Source: an uncultured Clostridia bacterium (GTDB taxonomy: Bacteria; Bacillota; Clostridia; Christensenellales; Pumilibacteraceae). From it: a stretch of DNA of 12,257 bases. Each line of letters begins with the position of its first letter. The stretch's first letter is position 1. The DNA lies in assembly GCA_947627075.1 (NCBI GenBank), contig CANQUR010000035.1:1-12257 (forward strand), read 5' to 3'. The notes below the pieces were generated by a model, which was not told where the DNA came from, ran no database searches, and was given only the letters and a program-made list of their open reading frames with translations. The position numbers and the translations under genes are program-made. Shown piece by piece: positions 1-6,119 of the stretch.

Positions 1-49
1 GGAAGTTGCGATCATGGTACACCTGCTGACCGAAAGAGCCGTGACTTTC
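1..49 (-). pseudogene. Downstream continuation of the ATP-grasp ligase after the amber codon
   Basis: Reading on in the same frame past the TAG gives ESHGSFGQQVYHDRNF up to the window edge. This fits the glycine-rich ATP-grasp loop that normally follows a VVK motif in RimK-like enzymes (pattern VVKE..GSFG.QV). Thus the TAG stands where a lysine codon AAG is expected, one base away (A to T), and the frame on both sides is intact. This points to a single nonsense change rather than a real C-terminus. The rest of the gene lies outside the window. Confidence 0.65.
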
Positions 50-463
50 CTAGACGACTAAGGGAAAGTCGATCTTGTCGGTGACCGCCCTCAAAAAGTC
101 GAGGTTGTCGTAGCCTATATTCGCATAGGTGAACGGCGCGACGACCGTGATCGGCATAGGCAAGCCCGCTTCCGCCGCGACGACCGAAGTCAACGCCTTG
201 TCGTCGCAATTTGCGAGCGCTTTGGAGCAATTGATCGTCCTCACGCCCAGGGCTTCGAGCTTTTTGCAAAGCAATACGTCCTTGTCCCAAAAGAGCGCGC
301 GGTCGAATGGCGGCTTGCAAGAGACGTTGTCCGCCGTCAAGCCGTCGTTTTTGAGTATGACAAGTTCCGCGCCCTTGTCTTTGAGCGCGTTGACGAGCAG
401 ATTTTTTATTTCCTCGGTTTTCGGAGTCACGAAAAAGCCGTTTGTGATGAGCGCGATCCTCAT
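50..463 (-). CDS. RimK-type ATP-grasp ligase, N-terminal part, cut short by an in-frame TAG
   Basis: The readable frame encodes 137 residues starting MRIALITNGFF and ending DFPLVV before a TAG at 52-50. The N-terminal Rossmann-like pre-ATP-grasp region, the DDKALT motif (residues 87-92) with AEAGLPMP (97-104), and the strand just before the nucleotide-binding lysine match RimK/alpha-L-glutamate-ligase relatives, which use ATP to join an amino acid to a carboxylate substrate. The actual substrate cannot be told. I chose the ATG at 463-461 because GAGG sits 7 bases upstream and a consensus promoter lies just before it. The longer in-frame start at 616 would place that promoter inside the gene and adds a non-family N-terminus. 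Family members are about 280-320 residues, so more than half is missing. The homologous frame resumes immediately after the TAG and leaves the window. Either the gene is inactivated by a point nonsense mutation, or the base is an assembly error. Confidence 0.75.
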   Translation of the reverse strand: MRIALITNGFFVTPKTEEIKNLLVNALKDKGAELVILKNDGLTADNVSCKPPFDRALFWDKDVLLCKKLEALGVRTINCSKALANCDDKALTSVVAAEAGLPMPITVVAPFTYANIGYDNLDFLRAVTDKIDFPLVV

Positions 464-481
464 AATTGTACCTCGGGAAAA

Positions 482-510
482 ATTATAGCACAATTCGACC
501 GTGAGGTCAA
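482..510 (-). promoter_or_regulatory. Consensus sigma-A promoter of the ATP-grasp gene
   Basis: On the minus strand there is TTGACC (510-505), exactly 17 bases, then TATAAT (487-482). A start point about 7 bases downstream, near 475-477, would leave a leader of only some 12-15 bases before the ATG at 463. The GAGG ribosome site (474-471) would then lie at the very 5' end of the mRNA. The gene is therefore probably transcribed alone, without regulation through its leader. Confidence 0.75.
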
Positions 511-562
511 TATTTTCGCGCGCGTCGGCAAAGATTATTGACTGCGGCAAAAAATAAGGAAG

Positions 563-883
563 TTCGCTCGGCTGAGGAGGGTTAGCTCGCTTCGCTCGGC
601 TGAGGAGGATTTCCACATATTATAATGAGACCCTCACCACCTCGTCGCAATGGGCGCTTGTTGGGTAAGACCCTCACCACCGACTTCGTCGGAGCCTCCC
701 CCGATAATTGCTTTTGTTTTCTATTCATGCCTTATTCGCGGGGGAAGCCTTTTATTTGGTCATTCGCTCCGTATTTAGCCTTCCCCACTACGGGGGGAAG
801 GTGGCATTGAGCGAATAGCGAAATGACGGATACTCCGCTTCGCTCCGTGGCGTTCGCTCACGTTGTTCGCTCGGCTGAGGAGG
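563..883 (+). repeat. Three perfect copies of an 18-base direct repeat
   Basis: TTCGCTCGGCTGAGGAGG occurs at 563-580, 591-608 and 866-883 without mismatch. The first two are 28 bases apart, and the third is embedded between module B and module A of the repeat island. A degenerate relative (GCCGAGGAG) lies near 999-1007. The spacing is irregular, so this is not a CRISPR. Confidence 0.8.
671..751 (-). repeat. Palindromic module A, reverse copy with an expanded loop
   Basis: CCTCACCACC, a small CGAC-TTCG-TCG type hairpin (about 682-692), then GCCTCCCCC (694-702) pairs with GGGGGAAGCC (740-749). It is the reverse complement of the copy at 913-964, but the two arms are separated by about 37 bases instead of 3. 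AGACCCTCACCAC at its left end is duplicated 40 bases upstream (628-640 and 668-680). Confidence 0.6.
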
Positions 884-912
884 GCAATGTAATAGTTCGG
901 TCATGCGCATGC

Positions 913-964
913 AAGGCTTCCCCTTTTTGTAAAAGGGGAGGCTCCGCCGTAGGCGGTGGTGAGG
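913..964 (+). repeat. Palindromic module A, forward copy (double hairpin)
   Basis: Two hairpins follow each other. GCTTCCCCTTTT (916-927) pairs with AAAAGGGGAGGC (931-942) across a 3-base loop, with one G-T pair. CCGCC (944-948) pairs with GGCGG (952-956) across GTA. The module ends in GGTGGTGAGG. No T-run follows, so it is not a simple terminator. Confidence 0.7.
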
Positions 965-1120
965 ATTTTATACAGCTTATTTCATACCACCTCTTTAGCC
1001 GAGGAGCGTAGCGACGAACGCCACGAGCCTACGGCGAGTATCCGGCACTTCGTGCTTTCTATCGTCAAGGTCATACGGTTGATTTTATATACCACCTCTT
1101 TCGTCACTCACTTCGTTCGT

Positions 1121-1151
1121 GCCACCTTCCCCTCCTGTAAGGAGGTGAAGG
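1121..1151 (-). repeat. Palindromic module B, reverse copy
   Basis: CCTTCCCCTCC (1125-1135) pairs with GGAGGTGAAGG (1141-1151) across TGTAA with one mismatch, preceded by GCCA. The inverse arrangement GGGGAAGGTGGC occurs at 794-805, where CCTTCCCC (779-786) pairs with GGGGAAGG (794-801). Confidence 0.6.
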
Positions 1152-1205
1152 CTTTATAAGGTCGAGGGGAAGCCTTTCATAAGGTAAATCGCTTCCACCT
1201 ACTTT

Positions 1206-1252
1206 CTTTCCTTATAAATCAATATGCTCTTTCCTTTATAAAGCAATATGCC
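1206..1252. repeat. Tandem duplication of a 23/24-base AT-rich unit
   Basis: Two adjoining copies begin CTTTCC and end CAATATGCT (1206-1228) or CAATATGCC (1229-1252). They differ by one inserted T and two substitutions. They lie downstream of the LRR gene, directly beside a strong stem-loop, and no coding role is apparent. Confidence 0.65.
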
Positions 1253-1276
1253 CCGTGCCGAAAGGCATGGAGCATA
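1247..1276 (-). terminator. Stem-loop downstream of the LRR gene, possible terminator
   Basis: CCGTGCC (1253-1259) and GGCATGG (1264-1270) pair across a GAAA tetraloop (plus-strand sense). After one mismatch, ATGC/GCAT extend the stem to about 11-12 base pairs. On the minus strand the hairpin is followed by ATTGCTTTAT, a poor U-tract, so intrinsic termination is uncertain. A second, smaller hairpin, GTCAAGA/TCTTGAC (1294-1312), lies between it and the stop codon at 1334. Confidence 0.4.
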
Positions 1277-1333
1277 AAGAAGGATTTGGCAATGTCAAGA
1301 TTCTCTCTTGACGCTTGATTAGTCTTTTTTCGT

Positions 1334-4300
1334 TTAGGCGATCTCCCAAACAACGGGATTGTTGCCTTCGTCATAGTGCCAGAAGTTGCCTTTTTCGGTA
1401 GGCTGTTCATCACGATAATAGTACCATGCGTTCGCGTTCCTAAATCCCGTATTGTACAAGGATCCGATCGTAATACCCGTCTTATCGGTGCTATCACCCA
1501 TATAATAAACGTTCTTCAATGAGTTTACACCCACAAGAGTGCTTTCTTCGATCGTTTTAAGCGTTATCGGAAGTATCACCGTTTCAAGTCTTGTGCACCT
1601 TGTAAAGCATTCCTCTTGCAGCGTTACGGCATTTATCAGCTTTATTGTTTTAAGAGTAGAGCAACCTTGGAACGTGTATTTCGGGATCGTCTCTCCTCCT
1701 ATCTCGGCATAAGTCAAGCCCGTACAACCGCTAAACGCACTGGAACCCGATATGGTTTTGAGTTTGGGGAAGCTGATCGAAGTAAGTAAATTACAATTCT
1801 GGAAACAGCATGCATTGATCGTTTCGAGATTGGGAATATTGACTTCGGTAAGAGATTTACAAGTACTGAATGCCGCATATCCCAAGGTCGTGACATTAGG
1901 CAAATCGATGCTTGTCAATTTTGAACTTGCAAATGCGTACTGCCCAATTTCCTTCACGGTGTCAGGAATAACTATAGATGTGATACCGCAACCGTTAAAA
2001 GTTCTATCCGGAATACTCGTCATTCCTTTGGGAAGAGTGTTTTCCGCATTGCTGCCTATTTTGAAGCTTGTAAGATTTGTATTGTTATAGAAGAAACCAT
2101 ATACCATGTTGCTTCTCGTTATGCTCGGAAGATCGGTAAGTTCTTGCTCAATTACGATCTTTTGCGCCTTGCAGGCATAGAATATACCGTTTCCCATGGT
2201 CTTTACGGTCAAGGGCACGGTTATATTCGTGATCTCGCATTCGGCAAGCGCATAATCCTTGAACGTCGTTATACTTGCCGGTATGGTGTAATTTCCATCC
2301 TTAAGGTTGATACCGCCGAGCGCATATCCACCGAATGTGTTTACCGTATTAGGTATGGTAAGCGAATCGAGAGTGAGTCCCGAGAATATCGATTTGCCGT
2401 AGCCAAGCGTATCGCCCGTACCCGTAAATGTAATGCTCTTTATATTGTTGCAACCGCTGAAAGCGTTTGAACCGACATCGAGCGTCATCGGAAGGGACAA
2501 ACTTTCCAACATCTTGCAGTTTTCAAACGCAGACGATCCTATGGAAGTAAGCGTCGAAGGTATGCTAATATTGAGTTTTTCGCAATTTTTGAAAGCCGAG
2601 TTACCTATTTCGGTCACGCCTTCGGGCAAAGTTACATTTTCAAGCAATTTGCAACCGCTGAATAAACTTGCGACAATATTCGTTTGTTTGGGCAACGTAT
2701 TTTCCGCAAGCTTGCCGAACTTGAAGCTCGTAAGCTTTGCGCAACCCTCGAACATACCGCGAGTAGCCGACGGGATCTCTTGAAGATCGCCTTCGAATAC
2801 GACCTTATTGAGCTCCGTGCAGTTATAGAACAGTCCGCCGGGAATGGTCTTTACCGTAGACGGAATGGTCATGGTAGTAAATTTAAGATTGTCGAACACA
2901 TTACTGCCCAAAATCGTAAGATATTTGGGAAGCTCAAGCGTATCGAGCTTTATACCCGTAAGTACGTTTTTGCCCAGTGACAAAAGATTTTCGGGCAAAG
3001 TCAATTTTACATTTTCGGTCATGTTTGCCGTTCCGAAGATAGCGCTCGGGAATTCCATAGAAAGGGCATTGCCTTGATAAGTGATTTCCGTTATAGCTCT
3101 GCAATTTTGGAAAATGTTCGCTCCCAACGTATCGAATTCGATCGGAAGCGTGACGCTTGTAAGTCCCGAACAAGTTGCAAACGCCGTTTTGCCTATGATC
3201 CTCACCGTCGTGGGAATGGAGATCTCGGAAAGCAGAGTGCAAGACTTGAAGGCGGATTCGCCTATGCTTACCAAATGCTTCGAAAGCTTGACTTCCGAAA
3301 GCTTTGCGCACGATTCGAATGTCGAAACTCCTATGGATTCGAGAGTGCTGTCATCATCGCAAATAACGCTTTCGAGATCGGCGCATTGATAGAACACCTT
3401 ATCTCCCAAACTTCTGACGCCCTCGCCGAAATGTATCTCGGTCAAACCGGACGTAGCGAAAGCATTTATGGGAATATTTTCGAGATCGGAATTGAGAGTC
3501 AAATTTTTAAGCATTTTACAGCCGTAGAATGCGCTTTCGTCGATCGTCGTACCCTCGGGCAAAGTATTCTCGGGAAGCTCGCCGAATTTGATGGAAGCGA
3601 GCTTGCTGCAATTATAGAAGAAACCTTGTGCCACGTAGGTAGCCGAAGACTTCGTGCCATTGAATCCGAGATCGATAGGAGCATCGCTTTCAAATATGAC
3701 GTGTTCCACCTTACTATTAGATGCGAACAACGATTTACCGATATTAGTCACGGTCTTGGGTATCGTGATAGTAGCGGCAAGCGCATTGTATAACGCTCTA
3801 TCCGAAAGAGTATCTACCTGTGCCGGAATGACAACCGCCGATTGCGGCAAACCGTTGAATATGGAGCCGAGCGTATGGATACCGCTGTCGAAATTGACCT
3901 TAACGCCATCTTCTATATTGGAGTTTCCGAACGGCGAACATTTCAATATTCCGGTACCGGTTTTGGAATCCGACTTAAAGTTTATGGTCTTTATATTCGA
4001 GCAGCCTGCAAAAGCTGCGCTCGCGCTCGTACAAGTGTCATAAATCGTTACGCTTGTGATGCCCGTACAATCTTTGAATGCGTTTGTGCCGACCTGGGTT
4101 GTAACCCCACTCGAAATAGTTACGCTTGTAATGCCCGTGCATCCTTCGAAAGCGTTCGCTCCTAAAGACGTATTGGAGCTTCCTATCGTGATGGCGCCTT
4201 TGACGCCCGAATTTCGGAATGCATATTTGCCTATCTTCGGACGAGAACCTAAATTATTCCCCGTAAATCCCGGGCAATTGTCGAACGCATAATCGCCTAC

Positions 4301-6100
4301 CTCCTTTAATTGACCGGGCACAGTTGACATTTTAAGCGAAGTGCAATTTTGGAATGCATAATTGTCTATATTCAACGGTCGATGACTGCTTTGGAACAAA
4401 GACGTCGACAGATCTGTCAAAGAGGAGCAATTTTGGAATGCATTTTTGCCTATCGTTTCGATAGCGCTATCGTTTGTGGACTTTGTACTGTAAGCTGTTA
4501 CGGTCGCCAATTCGGTACAGCCATTGAACGCACTATTGCCTATCGTTTTTATTGTTTTCGACCACAAAACGGACGTCAAAGCCTTATTTCCGGCAAAAGC
4601 ATAATCTCCTATATCTCTTAAATTTTTCGGTAGACTCAATTCACTTATCGGGGCTTGATGAAAAGCATATTTGCCTATGGACGTTATCGAATCGGGTAGC
4701 TTGATCGAGGTAAGTGCCGTGCAACCGTCAAAAGCATAATCCCCTATTGTCATCATTCCTTCGGGAAGCACTACTTCCTTCAAGGCTTTAGCATTGTAAA
4801 AGTAATATCTCAACGTAGCATGTATCGACTTTACGATGACCTTTTCCACATTTGTATTACTAAAGGCATACGGAATACCCAAGTTTTCTTCTATCGTTTC
4901 GGGAATTATTACCGTCTTTACGGTCTTGTTCGCCTTACTCTCCGTGTTGCTGCCCACCGCATTAGCACCTATCGCAGTAACAGGCAAGCCCAAGTGATAT
5001 GCCGGAATAGCTAATGTCACGTCCTGGCAATCGCCCATACCCGAGAAGGTGTACGAAGAATTGTCACTATTGAGGGTAAACTCAAGTCCTTGACTTTCGG
5101 TTATGTATTGATCACACCACTCGCAGGTGCCGTCCTCGCCGTATCTGTGCAAAAGTTTTACCTCGGCAGAGCCGCACCTTTCGCAAAGATATAATTCAAA
5201 GCCATGAGTGTTGTCTACGATAGGTTCTCTGTAAAGAGGTTCTCCCGTAAGCTTATGTCCCAAAGGATAAGAAAAGTCATATTCCACATGGTCGCATTCT
5301 GTGCATTTACGAGTGCTGTATCCGCCTTCGGTACATGACGGCGCCTTTTGTAATTCCCAGAATCCATACTTATGAACATGGTTATCCTTTGGCATATCGA
5401 GTGTGATCTTTTCGCCGTTGGTAAGCGTTATAACAAGCTGTCCTTGCGCATTGAATTCTATGCTCTGTATGCCCGTACCCGTTACCGAATCAAGCGTTAT
5501 TTCGCTGTCGTCGTTTAAGGTGATGACAAGTTTTCCTTCCTCGTCTATATGCGCGTCCTTTACTCCTACGCCGTTCTCACCCGTTATCTTTCCCAGTCTC
5601 TTTACCGTTCCGTCCGAAAGAGTGAGCACAAGCTCGCCGTCCTCGGTAACTTCTACATCCTCGACGCCTACTCCGTCCTTGCCGTCCTCGCCGTCTTGTC
5701 CGTCCTGTCCATCCTGTCCATCTTGTCCGTCTTGTCCGTCCTCACCGTTTTTGCCGATGATGACGCCGAGGTTTATTACTGTCCCGTCGTCGAGCGTAAT
5801 TACAAGCTCGCCGTCGTCGTTTATGGTTACGCTCTCCACGCCTACGCCGTCGCGACCGGGTCTGCCGTCGCGTCCGTCCTCGCCGTCCTGTCCGTCCTTA
5901 CCCTTATCTCCTTTGAGGGTCTTTATAAAGTCGTCCAGTGTGCCTTCGTAGCCGAGTTTCACCGCCGTAGCGTATGCCTCGTCTACCGAAAGCACAGTAT
6001 CATTATCCTTGCTGTTTCCGTCGTTGCACGCGATAGCCACTACCGCCATGCATATCACGATCATCAAGGATAATATTATGCTTATAAGCTTTTTCTTCAT
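1334..6100 (-). CDS. Giant BspA-like leucine-rich-repeat lipoprotein with collagen-like and Cys-module N-terminus
   Basis: This 1588-residue predicted surface lipoprotein starts at the ATG at 6100, with AAGGAGGA five to six bases upstream. Residues 1-24 are a lipoprotein signal peptide (MKKK, hydrophobic core, VAIA before lipidated Cys25). A short AYATAVKLGYEGTLDDFI segment precedes Gly-X-X collagen-like runs (about 63-86 and 117-143). Four copies of a beta-rich unit (GVGVxxVxIxxDGELVITLxDGT type) span about 86-236. Three CxxC modules (CTEC 266-269, CERC, CEWC; about 241-335) follow an HVHKYG motif. From about 340 to 1530 there are roughly 45 BspA-type LRRs (IGxxAFxxCxxL, LRR_5 class). The C-terminus carries YYYRDEQP...NFWHY...VVW, as in other clostridial BspA-like proteins. 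Members of this class are surface proteins, some of them adhesins. A binding or structural role here is inferred, and the ligand is unknown. It is the second gene of an operon, 19 bases after the 785-residue lipoprotein. Confidence 0.92.
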   Translation of the reverse strand: MKKKLISIILSLMIVICMAVVAIACNDGNSKDNDTVLSVDEAYATAVKLGYEGTLDDFIKTLKGDKGKDGQDGEDGRDGRPGRDGVGVESVTINDDGELVITLDDGTVINLGVIIGKNGEDGQDGQDGQDGQDGQDGEDGKDGVGVEDVEVTEDGELVLTLSDGTVKRLGKITGENGVGVKDAHIDEEGKLVITLNDDSEITLDSVTGTGIQSIEFNAQGQLVITLTNGEKITLDMPKDNHVHKYGFWELQKAPSCTEGGYSTRKCTECDHVEYDFSYPLGHKLTGEPLYREPIVDNTHGFELYLCERCGSAEVKLLHRYGEDGTCEWCDQYITESQGLEFTLNSDNSSYTFSGMGDCQDVTLAIPAYHLGLPVTAIGANAVGSNTESKANKTVKTVIIPETIEENLGIPYAFSNTNVEKVIVKSIHATLRYYFYNAKALKEVVLPEGMMTIGDYAFDGCTALTSIKLPDSITSIGKYAFHQAPISELSLPKNLRDIGDYAFAGNKALTSVLWSKTIKTIGNSAFNGCTELATVTAYSTKSTNDSAIETIGKNAFQNCSSLTDLSTSLFQSSHRPLNIDNYAFQNCTSLKMSTVPGQLKEVGDYAFDNCPGFTGNNLGSRPKIGKYAFRNSGVKGAITIGSSNTSLGANAFEGCTGITSVTISSGVTTQVGTNAFKDCTGITSVTIYDTCTSASAAFAGCSNIKTINFKSDSKTGTGILKCSPFGNSNIEDGVKVNFDSGIHTLGSIFNGLPQSAVVIPAQVDTLSDRALYNALAATITIPKTVTNIGKSLFASNSKVEHVIFESDAPIDLGFNGTKSSATYVAQGFFYNCSKLASIKFGELPENTLPEGTTIDESAFYGCKMLKNLTLNSDLENIPINAFATSGLTEIHFGEGVRSLGDKVFYQCADLESVICDDDSTLESIGVSTFESCAKLSEVKLSKHLVSIGESAFKSCTLLSEISIPTTVRIIGKTAFATCSGLTSVTLPIEFDTLGANIFQNCRAITEITYQGNALSMEFPSAIFGTANMTENVKLTLPENLLSLGKNVLTGIKLDTLELPKYLTILGSNVFDNLKFTTMTIPSTVKTIPGGLFYNCTELNKVVFEGDLQEIPSATRGMFEGCAKLTSFKFGKLAENTLPKQTNIVASLFSGCKLLENVTLPEGVTEIGNSAFKNCEKLNISIPSTLTSIGSSAFENCKMLESLSLPMTLDVGSNAFSGCNNIKSITFTGTGDTLGYGKSIFSGLTLDSLTIPNTVNTFGGYALGGINLKDGNYTIPASITTFKDYALAECEITNITVPLTVKTMGNGIFYACKAQKIVIEQELTDLPSITRSNMVYGFFYNNTNLTSFKIGSNAENTLPKGMTSIPDRTFNGCGITSIVIPDTVKEIGQYAFASSKLTSIDLPNVTTLGYAAFSTCKSLTEVNIPNLETINACCFQNCNLLTSISFPKLKTISGSSAFSGCTGLTYAEIGGETIPKYTFQGCSTLKTIKLINAVTLQEECFTRCTRLETVILPITLKTIEESTLVGVNSLKNVYYMGDSTDKTGITIGSLYNTGFRNANAWYYYRDEQPTEKGNFWHYDEGNNPVVWEIA
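5673..5744. repeat. Nine-base tandem repeat encoding (Gly-Gln/Glu/Lys-Asp)n
   Basis: Eight units of the pattern CC[GA]TC[CT]T[GC][GTA] run head to tail, encoding the second collagen-like GxD run of the LRR lipoprotein. The central units are nearly identical. Because each unit is exactly three codons, gain or loss changes protein length without breaking the frame. Confidence 0.85.
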
Positions 6101-6119
6101 TTTTTATCCTCCTTCTTTA

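Larger units (their letters stand above)
541..1200. repeat. Intergenic island of palindromic and direct repeats
   Basis: This 660-base stretch between the LRR gene and the ATP-grasp gene has no credible gene. It is a mosaic of short modules. Module A (GGCTTCCCC hairpin, then CCGCC/GGCGG hairpin, then GGTGGTGAGG) is forward at 913-964 and reversed at 671-751. Module B (CCTTCCCC...GGGGAAGGTGGC) is forward at 779-805 and reversed at 1121-1151. An 18-base GAGGAGG-ending repeat occurs three times, and ATACCACCTCTTT twice (984-996, 1089-1101). Short open frames here, for example on the plus strand at 625-810, 823-1011 and 956-1159, simply translate the repeats. The arrangement resembles REP/MITE-like dispersed intergenic repeats in clostridial genomes. 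I infer that other copies exist elsewhere in the genome. Confidence 0.75.

Noticed and set aside
50..52. TAG as a pyrrolysine codon
   Set aside because: The expected residue is an ordinary lysine in a family not known to carry pyrrolysine, and no tRNA or pyl gene is visible. A nonsense mutation or sequence error is simpler.
129..488. Plus-strand frame opposite the ATP-grasp gene
   Set aside because: It is antisense to a recognisable gene and has no start signals.
464..616. Longer N-terminus for the ATP-grasp gene (start at 616)
   Set aside because: It would put the consensus promoter and GAGG ribosome site inside the coding region, and the extra 51 residues do not look like the family.
563..883. 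Possible CRISPR array from the 18-base repeats
   Set aside because: There are only three copies with 10 and 257 bases between them, the repeat is too short and the spacers are unrelated in size. No cas gene is near.
625..1159. Overlapping plus-strand open frames in the repeat island
   Set aside because: They merely translate the palindromic modules, lack ribosome sites and resemble no protein family.
3074..3793. 239-codon plus-strand frame
   Set aside because: It is a shadow of the LRR gene; the minus strand gives an uninterrupted 1588-residue protein with clear repeats.
5403..5951. Ser/Pro/Cys-rich plus-strand frame (SCPSCPSCPS repeats)
   Set aside because: It is the antisense reading of the collagen-like (GQD)n tract. 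Repetition is inherited from the real gene.
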